Below are positions 50,924 to 59,921 of a stretch of 64,000 bases of DNA, piece after piece; the first letter of the stretch is position 1; each line of letters starts with the position of its first letter. The notes below the pieces were generated by a model that worked only from the letters and a program-made list of their open reading frames with translations, searched no databases and was not told the DNA's origin. Made by a program: the position numbers and the translations under genes. The stretch comes from Clostridia bacterium (GTDB taxonomy: Bacteria; Bacillota; Clostridia; Christensenellales; Aristaeellaceae): the NCBI GenBank assembly GCA_017509255.1, contig JAFWQA010000061.1, positions 62,001 through 126,000 on the forward strand, written 5' to 3'.

Positions 50924-51958
50924 ATGCTTGTTTTCCTGAAGCAGCATTTCCTTACCCTGTTTCTCGTTTTCGGTTTCAGCGTAAAGCTCGCCCTTTACAG
51001 AAATTCAAAGGATATCCAGCTCGGCTATCTGTGGATGACAGTGTTCTGTACGCTGGTTCTCATCGCGCAGAATATGCTCCGCGCCACCTTCGGCAGCTCC
51101 CCGGAGCTGTCGTTCTGGCGTACGCTCGCTGCCATGCTCGGCCTGGCAGTCCGGCCGGTCGCTGCCCTTGGGATCATGATGGTCGTCGGCTGGCGTTCGC
51201 CGATCCGGAAGTACCTGCCCATTCCCGCCGTCGTCAACGCCCTGGCCATGTGTACGGCCTTCTTCACGTCCTGGGTGATCCGCTTTGAAGGCAGCCGCGA
51301 GATCCGCGGTCCTCTCTGGTACCTTCCCTTTGCCGTAGCCGCCCTCTACGCGGCTCTTACGCTCTGGTTCATTTACAGGTATTATCGCCGCTCCCACGTA
51401 CTGAAGCGGATCGCTCTCTATGTCAGCACGCTTTGCTGCATGGCTGCCGTCGCGCTGGATGTCACGCTCCACAGCAACCACTTCAACGCGGCCCTGATCA
51501 CCGCCGCCATTTTCTTCTTTATGCTTCTGCGCTCCCAGGACAATATGCTGGACGCGCTGACCGGGCTCCGCAGCAGGCGCGCCTGGTTCGATGACGCGGA
51601 GACCTTCTCTTCCCGCGTTTCCGCCGTCGCGGCAGTCGAGCTGACCGGGCTGAAGCAGATCAATGAGGCAGACGGCATTCCCGCCGGGGACAGGGCGCTG
51701 GCGACCGTCGCCAGATGCATCCGTTCCTCCACAGCCAAAGAGACCTACGGCTACCGGGTCGGTGGAGGCAAGTTTGCCCTTCTTTTCCTCTCCCAGCCGG
51801 AGGAAGCTGTTTCCGTCCAGCTGAACAGGATCAGGAGCCGCGCGGAGCAATACGGCTTCCGCGTCCTGACCGGCAGCGCCGTCCTCGCCGGCGGGGAAAG
51901 CGTCGATGAGCTTTACGGTCTGGCCTGCCGGAAAATATCGAAAGAGGATCCTGTATGA
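50924..51958 (+). CDS. Membrane protein with degenerate GGDEF domain
   Basis: 344 residues from the ATG at 50924 (GGGAGGAC). Six or seven helices in residues 1-202, then a GGDEF-like domain: 'DALTGLRSRRAW' (210-221) matches the family start, but 'GYRVGGGKFALLF' (276-288) has GGGKF in place of GGDEF, and the metal-binding 'D' segment reads 'AAVELTGLKQINEADG'. Both catalytic carboxylates are gone, so diguanylate cyclase activity is not expected. It could bind nucleotide or act as a sensor scaffold. Confidence 0.82.
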   Translation: MLVFLKQHFLTLFLVFGFSVKLALYRNSKDIQLGYLWMTVFCTLVLIAQNMLRATFGSSPELSFWRTLAAMLGLAVRPVAALGIMMVVGWRSPIRKYLPIPAVVNALAMCTAFFTSWVIRFEGSREIRGPLWYLPFAVAALYAALTLWFIYRYYRRSHVLKRIALYVSTLCCMAAVALDVTLHSNHFNAALITAAIFFFMLLRSQDNMLDALTGLRSRRAWFDDAETFSSRVSAVAAVELTGLKQINEADGIPAGDRALATVARCIRSSTAKETYGYRVGGGKFALLFLSQPEEAVSVQLNRIRSRAEQYGFRVLTGSAVLAGGESVDELYGLACRKISKEDPV

Positions 51959-51992
51959 TTTTTCCGGGGCTGATCCCGGCTGAGGGCTGAAA

Positions 51993-52020
51993 GCGGGAGG
52001 ACCGTTCCCCGGTCCTCCGC
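51993..52020 (+). terminator. Stem-loop after the GGDEF-like gene
   Basis: GCGG(G)AGGACCG ... CGGTCCTCCGC stem with one bulged G; the T run begins only about 20 bases later, so termination is uncertain. Confidence 0.4.
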
Positions 52021-52048
52021 GGCGCTTCGCGGGCATGTGAATTTTTTC

Positions 52049-52077
52049 TTGAATTGCTTTCCTCCCGATGATATAAT
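52049..52077 (+). promoter_or_regulatory. Promoter of purA
   Basis: TTGAAT (52049-52054), 17-base spacer, consensus TATAAT (52072-52077). The leader contains a small GCCTG-TGTT-CAGGC hairpin at 52099-52112. Confidence 0.8.
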
Positions 52078-52167
52078 ATATGCAATTGTCAGACAGACGC
52101 CTGTGTTCAGGCTTTTATAATAATGTGATATCCGGGCTTACGGAAGTCCGAGGGAAGGACATACACA

Positions 52168-53448
52168 ATGGCTGCTTGTACCGCAATTGTAGGCATCAAC
52201 TGGGGCGACGAAGGCAAAGGCCGGATGGTCGACCTGCTGACGGAGGATTTCGATATCGTTGTCCGTTTTCAGGGCGGCGGCAATGCCGGCCATACCATTA
52301 TCAATAAATACGGCAAATTCGATCTTCATCTTCTCCCCGCCGGCGTGTTCCGTGAAAACGTGGTCAACGTTCTGGGAAACGGCGTTGCCCTGGATCCCGA
52401 GATCCTGGCGAAGGAAATTGAAGACCTGCAGGGCAGAGGCATTTCCATCACACCCAAAAATGTAATGATCAGCGACCGCGCGTCCCTCCTTCTTCCCTGG
52501 CACAGGAAGCTGGACGTGCTTGAGGAGCGCCGCCTGAAGGAAAAAAAGACCGGCTCCACCAAGCAGGGCATCGCGCCGTTCTATTCCGATAAATACCAGA
52601 AAAAGGCGGTCCTGGCCGGCGAGCTGTTCTATCCGGAAAAGCTCCGCCAGCATCTCAACGATCTCCGCGTTTGGAAAAACATGATCCTCACCAATGTCTA
52701 CGGCGCGGATCCCGTTTCGGAGGAGGAGCTCGAGGCCTGGCTGCATAACTGCTGTGAAAAGCTCATGCCCTTCATCCGCGATACCCGGGCCTACCTTCTG
52801 GAGGCGGAAAGAAATCAGCGCCGGATCCTCTTTGAGGCCCAGCTCGGCGCGCTCCGGGATCCCGATTACGGCATCTATCCCTACACCACCTCTTCCAATG
52901 TGCTTGCTGCTTACGCGCCGATCGGCTCCGGCCTCCCCGGCGCGAAGATCGACCGGGTCATCGGCGTTTTCAAGGCCTATTCCACCTGTCTGGGTGAAGG
53001 CCCTTTCGTCTGCGAGTTCAAGGGGGAGGAAGCGGAACGGCTGCGCAAGCTTGGCGGGGAGGAATATTCCATGACCGGCAAGCCACGCCGCGTCGGCCCC
53101 ATCGACCTGGTGGCCACGCGCTACGGTGTCCAGGTACAGGCCGCGACGGAGTTGACCCTCACCAAGCTGGACGTGCTCAGCTCCCTGGATGAGATACCGC
53201 TCTGCGTGCGCTACCGCCTGCGGGGAGAGGAGATCGACTATTTCCCCTATCCCGCCGACCTGGAGGAATGCGAGCCCGTCTATGAGACCATGAAGGGGTG
53301 GAAGTGTGACATCTCTGGCGTCCGTGACTGGTGGGACCTTCCCAGGGAAGCCCAGGCTTACGTCAACCGCATCGAAAACGCCGTCGGGCAGGTCATCCGC
53401 TGCATCTCCGTCGGTCCGGAACGCCACAGCATCATCCGCCGCGGATAA
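52168..53448 (+). CDS. purA: Adenylosuccinate synthetase
   Basis: 426 residues. Converts IMP + aspartate + GTP to adenylosuccinate, the first committed AMP step. 'VGINWGDEGKGRMVD' (8-22) is the GTP-binding P-loop (G-x4-GK), 'GGGNAGHT' (35-42) is the IMP loop and catalytic His is in it, and 'GPFVCEF' and 'RRVGPIDLVATRY' mark the C-terminal part. The family normally has GDEGKGK; here Arg replaces the last Lys. Own strong promoter. Identification is firm. Confidence 0.94.
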   Translation: MAACTAIVGINWGDEGKGRMVDLLTEDFDIVVRFQGGGNAGHTIINKYGKFDLHLLPAGVFRENVVNVLGNGVALDPEILAKEIEDLQGRGISITPKNVMISDRASLLLPWHRKLDVLEERRLKEKKTGSTKQGIAPFYSDKYQKKAVLAGELFYPEKLRQHLNDLRVWKNMILTNVYGADPVSEEELEAWLHNCCEKLMPFIRDTRAYLLEAERNQRRILFEAQLGALRDPDYGIYPYTTSSNVLAAYAPIGSGLPGAKIDRVIGVFKAYSTCLGEGPFVCEFKGEEAERLRKLGGEEYSMTGKPRRVGPIDLVATRYGVQVQAATELTLTKLDVLSSLDEIPLCVRYRLRGEEIDYFPYPADLEECEPVYETMKGWKCDISGVRDWWDLPREAQAYVNRIENAVGQVIRCISVGPERHSIIRRG

Positions 53449-53503
53449 AAACACGCAATTATTTTCCCGAAGAGGAAAAAAATAAAAAAAGGAGCATTGT
53501 ATC

Positions 53504-54772
53504 ATGAAAGGTAACGTTCTCGTAGGTCAATCCGGTGGCCCGACCGCGGTCATCAACTCCAGTCTCGCCGGCGTGTTCAAGAATGCCATGGAACGCGGCT
53601 ACAACAAGGTGTACGGCATGCGCTACGGCATTCAGGGCTTCATGGACGAACAGTATATCGATCTGTCCGACCATATCAAGAATGAGCTGGATCTGGAGCT
53701 TTTGAAGCGGACTCCCTCCGCGTTTCTGGGCACCTGCCGTTATAAGCTGCCGGAGATCCATGAGGACAGGGCCGTCTATGAGCGGATCTTTGAGCTGCTG
53801 GACAAGCTGGATATCGAAGTCTTTATCTATATCGGCGGCAACGACTCCATGGATACTATCCGCAAGCTGTTTGACTATTCCCTGCTGACCGGTGCGAAGC
53901 AGAAATTCGTCGGCTGCCCGAAGACCATTGACAACGACCTTGCCATCACCGACCATACGCCCGGCTTTGGCAGCGCCGCCAAATATATCGCCACCTCCAC
54001 CAAGGAGATCATCCGTGACGCGATGGGCTTCTCCTATAAAAAGAAGAACGTCAACATCGTCGAGATCATGGGCCGCAATGCCGGCTGGCTCACAGGCTCC
54101 GCCGCCCTCTCCCGCAGCGAGGACTGCGAAGGTCCCGACCTGATCTATCTTCCGGAAGTCCCCTTTGACACGGAAGCCTTCGTGCAGAAGGTCAAGGCCC
54201 TGCTGGACAAGAAGGACGTCGTGGTAGCCGTCGTTTCCGAGGGCATCAAAACCGCGGACGGCAAGTACGTCTGCGAAAACACCGCCGGCTCCACCACCAA
54301 GGACGCCTTCGGGCATATCCAGATGACCGGCACCGCCGCCTATCTGGCGGAAGTGGTCCATAACGAGCTGAACTGCAAGACCCGCGCTATCGAGCTCTCC
54401 ACGCTTCAGCGCGCTGCCGCCCACCTGGCCAGCAAGATCGACGTGGACGAAGCCTTCAACGTCGGCGGCGCCACCGTCAAGGCAGCGGATGAAGGCTCCT
54501 CCGGCGTCATGGTCGTTATCGACCGCGTCTCCGACGATCCTTACCAGAGCGCGACGGGCGTCTATGACGTGCACCGCATCGCCAACGGCGAAAAGGTCGT
54601 TCCGCGCAAGTGGATCAACAAGGCCGGCGATTATGTGACGGAAGAGTTCCTGGACTACGTGCGTCCCCTCATTCAGGGCCACTATATGCCCATGATGGTT
54701 GAAGGCCTCCCGCGTCACCTCAACATGAACCTCAAGAATTACGACTGGGCCAGGAGCACCACCAGAAAGTAA
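53504..54772 (+). CDS. 6-phosphofructokinase, probably PPi-dependent
   Basis: 422 residues, longer than bacterial ATP enzymes (about 320). 'GQSGGPTAVIN' (8-18) binds the phosphoryl donor; 'YIGGNDSMDT' (110-119) has Asp where ATP enzymes have Gly, the change that selects pyrophosphate; 'PKTIDNDL' (139-146) carries the second PPi-specific Lys; 'MGRNAGWL' (185-192) binds fructose-6-P. So likely a reversible diphosphate-fructose-6-phosphate phosphotransferase. AAGGAG precedes the ATG; 55 bases after purA and probably read through from it. Confidence 0.9.
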   Translation: MKGNVLVGQSGGPTAVINSSLAGVFKNAMERGYNKVYGMRYGIQGFMDEQYIDLSDHIKNELDLELLKRTPSAFLGTCRYKLPEIHEDRAVYERIFELLDKLDIEVFIYIGGNDSMDTIRKLFDYSLLTGAKQKFVGCPKTIDNDLAITDHTPGFGSAAKYIATSTKEIIRDAMGFSYKKKNVNIVEIMGRNAGWLTGSAALSRSEDCEGPDLIYLPEVPFDTEAFVQKVKALLDKKDVVVAVVSEGIKTADGKYVCENTAGSTTKDAFGHIQMTGTAAYLAEVVHNELNCKTRAIELSTLQRAAAHLASKIDVDEAFNVGGATVKAADEGSSGVMVVIDRVSDDPYQSATGVYDVHRIANGEKVVPRKWINKAGDYVTEEFLDYVRPLIQGHYMPMMVEGLPRHLNMNLKNYDWARSTTRK

Positions 54773-54787
54773 TCTCCTCCCGGACAT

Positions 54788-54827
54788 AGAAAAACACGTC
54801 CTGCTTTTGCGGCAGGGCGTGTTTTTT
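54788..54827. terminator. Bidirectional terminator
   Basis: AAAACACGTCCTGC paired with GCAGGGCGTGTTTT, then TTCG; serves the phosphofructokinase gene and the convergent STAS gene. Confidence 0.9.
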
Positions 54828-54842
54828 CGTTCGTTATTCGGG

Positions 54843-55139
54843 TCATTCCACCTTCAGGATGTTGATGAAGCCGGTAATCTCAAACACTTCCTTGATGTTC
54901 TCATCCGCGTGGATGATCCTCAGTCCTCCCCGGGCCTCCAGCGCCTTCTGATAAACCAGCAGCGTCCTCAGTCCGGCTGAGGAGATATAGTCCAGTTTTT
55001 CAAAGTCCAGCACTAGCCCGTCCGTTTCGGTCAGTTCCTCCTTCAGGGCGTCCTCCAGCAGCTTTGAGGTCACGGTGTCCAGGCGTCCTTCCACCTCAAC
55101 AGTCAGCGTCCCGCCGTCCCTGTGCTTTCTGATCTCCAT
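54843..55139 (-). CDS. STAS-domain anti-sigma-factor antagonist-like protein
   Basis: 98 residues: 'LTVEVEGRLDT' and 'GLVLDFEKLDYISSAGLRTLL' (about 40-60), the latter containing the Ser-Ser phosphoacceptor site typical of anti-sigma antagonists (SpoIIAA/RsbV type). No anti-sigma kinase gene is adjacent, so its partner is elsewhere. AAGGAGGAG precedes the ATG. Downstream of the PRPP synthetase gene with a 25-base gap. Confidence 0.9.
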   Translation of the reverse strand: MEIRKHRDGGTLTVEVEGRLDTVTSKLLEDALKEELTETDGLVLDFEKLDYISSAGLRTLLVYQKALEARGGLRIIHADENIKEVFEITGFINILKVE

Positions 55140-55164
55140 GCGATCTCCTCCTTCAAGGCTTTTT

Positions 55165-56274
55165 TCAGGCGTTATGGGCCGCCCTGTACTTTTCAGCCGT
55201 TTCGATGATCCGGCTTTCCGGCCGCGTGATCCGGGTCAGCGATTCACCCTTGTTCATGTGGTTGATCAGGGCTGCCACATACCGGTCCATCCGGATCGGG
55301 CAGAAATACTCCCTCTCCAGGGCTTCCGGCTTCAGGTGGGCCAGGTTGGTCGTAAACACCCGGGTAAACCACCCGTTTTCAAATCCCCTGTCAAACTTGT
55401 CCATTCCGTGTGTAAACAGGCCGAAGGTCGCAAAGAGAAATATCCGTCTGGCGCCCCGTTCCTTCAGCTGGCGCGCGACGTCGATAATGCTGCCGCCGGA
55501 GGCGATCATGTCGTCGATCACGATGCAGTCCTTTCCCTCCGGCGACTCCCCGCAGAATTCATGGGCAACGATGGGGTTCGTTCCGTCCACGATCACCGTG
55601 TAATCCCGCCGTTTATAGAACATGCCGATGTTCAGGCCGAACAGGGAGGCCATGAATACAACGCGCCCCGTCGCTCCCTCGTCCGGCGCGATAAACATCA
55701 TGTGCTCCCTGTCCAGGATCAGATCCTCATATTCAGCCAGCAGCATCTGGGAAAACTGTAGCGCGGGGGATACGTTCTCAAAATTCATCAGCGGCACCGC
55801 GTGCTGTACCCGCGGATCATGCGCGTCAAAGGTGATCAGGCTGTGCACGCCCATCCCTTCCAGCTCCTGCAGCATCACGCCGCAGTCCAGCGACTCCCGC
55901 ATCGTCCTCCTGTGCTGCCGGCTTTCGTACAGAAAGGGCATGATCACGTTGATCCGTGCCGCGCTGCCGTTGCACGCGGCGATCACGCGCTTCAGGTCCT
56001 GAAAGTGGTCGTCCGGGGACATACGGTTCCTGCTCCCGTCCATCATGTATGTCAGGGAGTTGTTGGTCACGTCCGTGATCAGGTACAGGTCCTTGTCTCG
56101 CACGGACTGTTCTATGATGCCCTTTCCTTCCCCGCTGGCAAACCGGGGGCACCTGGCTTCGATCAGCCTACTTTCGTCGCCCCGCCATTCGCGGATGATC
56201 TCATCCGCCCGCTTTCCCAGCTCCTTTGCGGAATCCATTGCGATAATACCCAGCTGTTCCGTCATCTCCGGCAT
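55165..56274 (-). CDS. Ribose-phosphate pyrophosphokinase (divergent)
   Basis: 369 residues from the ATG at 56274; a GTG three codons upstream abuts the GGAGG and is rejected. Makes PRPP from ribose-5-P and ATP. PRPP loop 'CIVIDDMIASGGSI' (about 244-257), 'ITFDAHDPRVQ' (about 142-152), 'IAPDEGA' (about 191-197). About 50 residues longer than the usual Prs and divergent, a form common in Clostridia. It lies next to purine-related genes, consistent with nucleotide supply. Confidence 0.88.
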   Translation of the reverse strand: MPEMTEQLGIIAMDSAKELGKRADEIIREWRGDESRLIEARCPRFASGEGKGIIEQSVRDKDLYLITDVTNNSLTYMMDGSRNRMSPDDHFQDLKRVIAACNGSAARINVIMPFLYESRQHRRTMRESLDCGVMLQELEGMGVHSLITFDAHDPRVQHAVPLMNFENVSPALQFSQMLLAEYEDLILDREHMMFIAPDEGATGRVVFMASLFGLNIGMFYKRRDYTVIVDGTNPIVAHEFCGESPEGKDCIVIDDMIASGGSIIDVARQLKERGARRIFLFATFGLFTHGMDKFDRGFENGWFTRVFTTNLAHLKPEALEREYFCPIRMDRYVAALINHMNKGESLTRITRPESRIIETAEKYRAAHNA

Positions 56275-56309
56275 ACCGTTCACCTCCGTATATCAAAACA
56301 GGATGTCTG

Positions 56310-57527
56310 TCAGCCCTTCTTCCGGATCGCGTCGATCCGCTGGCTCAGCGTGGGATGGGAATAATCCAGCTTCACCAGCCACGGATCCGGGGAAAGATCG
56401 GCAAAATTCCCTTTGGCCAGCTTTTTCAGTCCGCTGATCAGTTCCTCGCCGTAGCCCTCCTCCACCGCCTGCGCGTCCGCGCGGTATTCGTTCCTGCGGG
56501 ATATGGCGTTCATCACCAGGCCGAACAGCGGGGAGATCAGGGCGAATTCCACCTCCATGATCATGATCAGCGCAAAGCCGTAATTGATCTCCGTAAAGCC
56601 GAAGTCGGTAAAGATCCCCGCGGTACGGAGCGTCAGCCAGGCCAGAATGCCCAGCACCAGCATCTGCCCGAAGGACAGCACCTGCCTCTTCAGCACGTCC
56701 TTGTGCAGGCCGTGTCCCATTTCATGGGCAAACACCGCGCAGATCTCGTCGGGTGTCATCGCCTGCACCAGCGTGTCGTAAAGCACGATGGTTTTGGTTT
56801 TCCCGAATCCGGAAAAATAGGCGTTGGACTTTGTGGACCGCTTCGAGGCGTCCATCACCTGGATCGCGCGCACCTGATACCCGTGTTTTTCCAGCAGCGC
56901 CGTCAGCTTTTCCTTTAGTTCGCCCTCCTCCAGGGGAGTGAATTTGTTGAAGATCTTGCTGAAGAAGGGATATAAGAAGGAAAAGGCCAGCATGAACACA
57001 GTCATCACTGCGGCAAACACCGGGATCATCCAGTCCCCCATGGACTGATGGACACCCATCAGCATAGCCCCGATGCCGATCGTGATGCACAGGCCGATGA
57101 TCAGCTCCTTGACCTGATCCGCCCAGAAGGTCCCGGCCCTGGAACGGTTGAACCCGTATTTCTCCTCGATCACCATGGTATCGTACCAGGCAGCAGGCAG
57201 CGTCAGCAGGCTTGCCAGCTCGGAGAGAAGCACCACAGCCATCATCTGCATAAACAGATCCGGCGGAAACAGCTTTGCGAAAGCGGCATAAAGATCGAAC
57301 GCCATCAGGATCATCCCGATCGCGTAGTCCGCGGTATCCTTTATGTAATTCAGCCGGTTCTTTTCCGCGTGATACGCCTTCCATTTCCGGTACGTTTCCG
57401 GGTCGTATACGTCCGCCACGTTCGCCGGCACAGCCCGCCCGGCGGACCTGCTGCGCGCAAGGTTCTTCAGCATTTTAAACAGATAAATGACTGTCAGTAT
57501 GATCAGTACGGGGATTTTGTAATTCAT
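56310..57527 (-). CDS. M48 family CAAX-type zinc metalloprotease
   Basis: 405 residues from the ATG at 57527 (GGAAGGAA upstream; the longer frame to 57614 is not supported). Ste24/CAAX-protease 1 type: several helices (about 5-22, 70-90, 95-120, 145-170), zinc motif 'AHEMGH' near 275-280, and third-ligand motif 'EYRADAQAVE' near 350-359. Integral membrane endopeptidase; in bacteria it may take part in membrane protein quality control. Confidence 0.92.
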   Translation of the reverse strand: MNYKIPVLIILTVIYLFKMLKNLARSRSAGRAVPANVADVYDPETYRKWKAYHAEKNRLNYIKDTADYAIGMILMAFDLYAAFAKLFPPDLFMQMMAVVLLSELASLLTLPAAWYDTMVIEEKYGFNRSRAGTFWADQVKELIIGLCITIGIGAMLMGVHQSMGDWMIPVFAAVMTVFMLAFSFLYPFFSKIFNKFTPLEEGELKEKLTALLEKHGYQVRAIQVMDASKRSTKSNAYFSGFGKTKTIVLYDTLVQAMTPDEICAVFAHEMGHGLHKDVLKRQVLSFGQMLVLGILAWLTLRTAGIFTDFGFTEINYGFALIMIMEVEFALISPLFGLVMNAISRRNEYRADAQAVEEGYGEELISGLKKLAKGNFADLSPDPWLVKLDYSHPTLSQRIDAIRKKG

Positions 57528-57715
57528 TTTCCTTCCTTCCCGGTCTTTCTGCCCGGTTGCGGGCAAGGCGCCTTTTATGCTTTTGATGGTATATCGGTTG
57601 TTTTCTTTATCCAATGCCCTGTTTCCTGCTTTTTCATTCCTCCTCGGTCGGTTTTCTGCAATTCGGCCCGGCCCTCAGTCCCTCGCGCCTCCAGCCGGAA
57701 AATAGAATTTTACTG

Positions 57716-57744
57716 TTGAATTCCGGGAGAAGGATGTGTATGAT
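57716..57744 (+). promoter_or_regulatory. Promoter of the oxidoreductase gene
   Basis: TTGAAT (57716-57721), 17-base spacer, TATGAT (57739-57744). Confidence 0.75.
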
Positions 57745-57803
57745 TGAGGCAGAGGAAGAAAGCACAGTCAGTCATTATAGCATCATACAGGAGGAACCGT
57801 AAA

Positions 57804-58772
57804 ATGAGAAAAATACGTTGGGGTGTCATCGGAACCGCGGATATCGCTCAGGGGCAGACGATCCCGGGTATGCAGCTTGCGGAAAACTGCGATCTGTACG
57901 CCATTGCCGGCAGAAGTCTGGAAAAGGCCCGCCTGTTTCAGGATAGATTCGGTTTTCAGAAAGCCTACGGCAGCTATGATGAACTGCTCTGCGACCCGGA
58001 GGTGGAGGCGGTTTATATCCCGCTTCCCAACAGCCTGCACTGTGAGTGGAGCATCCGGGCGCTGAAGGCAAAAAAGCACGTCCTGTGTGAAAAGCCGCTC
58101 GCCGTTTCCGAGGAGCAGGCGCGGGAAATGTTCCGCGCGGCCGAGGAAAACGGCGTCCTGCTGATGGAAGCCTTCGCGTACCTGCACAGCCCCTTTGTTC
58201 AGGCGGTCCGGGAGGAGCTCCGCTCCGGCGTGATCGGAGAGATCCGGTACATGAACTCCTCCTTTGTCGCCGGCCGCCGGCCGGATACGGACATCCGCCT
58301 GCGCAGGGAGACCTACGGCGGCGCGATGTATGACCTGGGCTGCTATCCGCTCAGCATGATCCTCCGCATTATGGAAAAGGAACCCGTTTCCGTTCAGGCG
58401 GTCGGTCAGTTCTCCGACCGGCACATAGACCTGTTCACCGCGGCCCTCCTGACCTTTGAGGGCGGCGCCATGGCGGATCTGGACTGCGCCATGCTGATCC
58501 CCGGCAGGCATGACCGTTTTGTGATCTTCGGCACGCAGGGCAGCATCGTCTCCGGCGTGGAGTTCAATCAGCCCGGTGAGATCGCCTATACGGTCACCCG
58601 GGCGGACGGCACGCGGGAAACGAAAAAGGTATTTGCCAAGAACAATTACTGCCTGGAGGTCGAACAGCTGGGCGGCTGCATCCTGAACGGTGCGCAGCCG
58701 CTGGTCTCCAAAGAATTCTCGCTCCTGAACGCGAGGGTGATGGACAGGATCCTGGCGGAGATCGGATACTGA
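57804..58772 (+). CDS. Gfo/Idh/MocA family oxidoreductase
   Basis: 322 residues from the ATG at 57804 behind AGGAGG. N-terminal NAD(P) Rossmann domain 'RWGVIGTADIAQ' (about 4-15), catalytic Lys motif 'CEKPLA' (about 95-100), C-terminal substrate domain with 'GALMYDLGCYP'-type loop (written here as 'GGAMYDLGCY', about 171-180). The substrate may be a sugar or inositol; the neighbours on the same side (PfkB kinase, GH43) suggest sugar metabolism. Confidence 0.92.
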   Translation: MRKIRWGVIGTADIAQGQTIPGMQLAENCDLYAIAGRSLEKARLFQDRFGFQKAYGSYDELLCDPEVEAVYIPLPNSLHCEWSIRALKAKKHVLCEKPLAVSEEQAREMFRAAEENGVLLMEAFAYLHSPFVQAVREELRSGVIGEIRYMNSSFVAGRRPDTDIRLRRETYGGAMYDLGCYPLSMILRIMEKEPVSVQAVGQFSDRHIDLFTAALLTFEGGAMADLDCAMLIPGRHDRFVIFGTQGSIVSGVEFNQPGEIAYTVTRADGTRETKKVFAKNNYCLEVEQLGGCILNGAQPLVSKEFSLLNARVMDRILAEIGY

Positions 58773-58781
58773 TAAGCCGAA

Positions 58782-58812
58782 AAAAAAGAGGGAACGCGCT
58801 TCCCTCTTTTTT
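58782..58812. terminator. Bidirectional terminator
   Basis: AAAAAAGAGGGAA-CGCGC-TTCCCTCTTTTTT. Confidence 0.92.
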
Positions 58813-58828
58813 ATTGCCTTTTTCCCTC

Positions 58829-59785
58829 TCAGGCTTCCTCCGGCCGCAGCCCCATCCGTTCTTCAATTTTCTCCATGGACGGGACCCCGTCCGCCGCGCC
58901 CGCGCTCTCCACGCAGAAGGACGCCGTAGCGTTGGCCAGCCGGACGCATTTCTCAAGCGGGTAGCCTAAGGCAAGCCCGGCCAGGAATCCCGCGGCAAAG
59001 CTGTCCCCGGCACCGGTCGTGTCCACAACTTTCTCCGGCCGGTACGCCGCGCAGTCGAAACGTCCCTCCTTCCGGTATACGCTGCATCCTTCGTCCCCTT
59101 TTTTGACGATCACGCATCCGGCACCGTACTCCAGCAGCCTTCCGGCGGCCTTTTCCTCGTCCGGCCCGCCGATCGCCCGCAGCTCAGCCCTGTTCGGCAG
59201 CAGGTAGTCGACATATCCCAGCAGCGGCTTCAGATCCTCTGCCGTTTCTCCCCTCTTGGCTATGGTCATGTCAACAGCCAGCACCCTGCCGGGCTTTTCC
59301 CTGATTTTCCGGAAAATGCGCTCCATGGCCGGTATATCCAGCAGTGGGGAAACGAACATGCAGGAAAAGGAAATGATGTCGTCCAGCTGCCCGATGCTGT
59401 TTTCTATGTCTGCTTCGCTCAGCTTTCTCAGGCTGCTGTCCGGGTTTGTCAGAAAACGCCTTTCCCCGCTCCCGTCATACAGCACGATATTGATCCCTGT
59501 CGCAAGCTCCCGCTCCATGGCGATGTTCCCGGTGCCGATTCCCTGATCCTCCAGCATCCGCAGGATGCGAAATCCCGCTTCGTCTCCGCCGACCTTGGAG
59601 ACCAGCCGCGCCTCGCAGCCCAGCTTTTTCAGCACCACGGTTTCGTTCAGCGCGTTTCCGCCGAAGGAAAGCCGGATATCCTTTACCGGCGTCGAGTTCT
59701 GTTCAAATATTCCTGCGCTCACAGGCCCTGCCAGCACGTCGATGATCGCCGGGCCGATCACGCTGATCTTCTTTTTCCCTTCCAT
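58829..59785 (-). CDS. PfkB family carbohydrate kinase
   Basis: 318 residues from the ATG at 59785 (GGAGGACC upstream). Ribokinase fold: 'GGNALNETVVLKKLG' (about 42-56) substrate motif and 'DTTGAGDSFAAGFLAG' (about 253-268) with the catalytic Asp and anion hole. Phosphorylates a sugar such as fructose, ribose or an inositol. Stands alone; the divergent GH43 gene may be functionally related. Confidence 0.92.
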   Translation of the reverse strand: MEGKKKISVIGPAIIDVLAGPVSAGIFEQNSTPVKDIRLSFGGNALNETVVLKKLGCEARLVSKVGGDEAGFRILRMLEDQGIGTGNIAMERELATGINIVLYDGSGERRFLTNPDSSLRKLSEADIENSIGQLDDIISFSCMFVSPLLDIPAMERIFRKIREKPGRVLAVDMTIAKRGETAEDLKPLLGYVDYLLPNRAELRAIGGPDEEKAAGRLLEYGAGCVIVKKGDEGCSVYRKEGRFDCAAYRPEKVVDTTGAGDSFAAGFLAGLALGYPLEKCVRLANATASFCVESAGAADGVPSMEKIEERMGLRPEEA

Positions 59786-59857
59786 CCGGTCCTCCCTGTT
59801 TTCCGTTTTCCTGTCCGGATCATTATAGCATGGATCGGGCGGGTGATGCATTCGGAT

Positions 59858-59886
59858 TTGATTTCTTTTCCGGGTTTCCGTATACT
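59858..59886 (+). promoter_or_regulatory. Promoter of the GH43 operon
   Basis: TTGATT (59858-59863), 17-base spacer, TATACT (59881-59886). Confidence 0.75.
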
Positions 59887-59921
59887 CTTCCTGTCAGAAA
59901 GCTGAAAGAGGGTGCTGCAGG

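Noticed and set aside
50924..51958. Active diguanylate cyclase
   Set aside because: GGDEF is replaced by GGGKF and the metal-binding Asp is absent.
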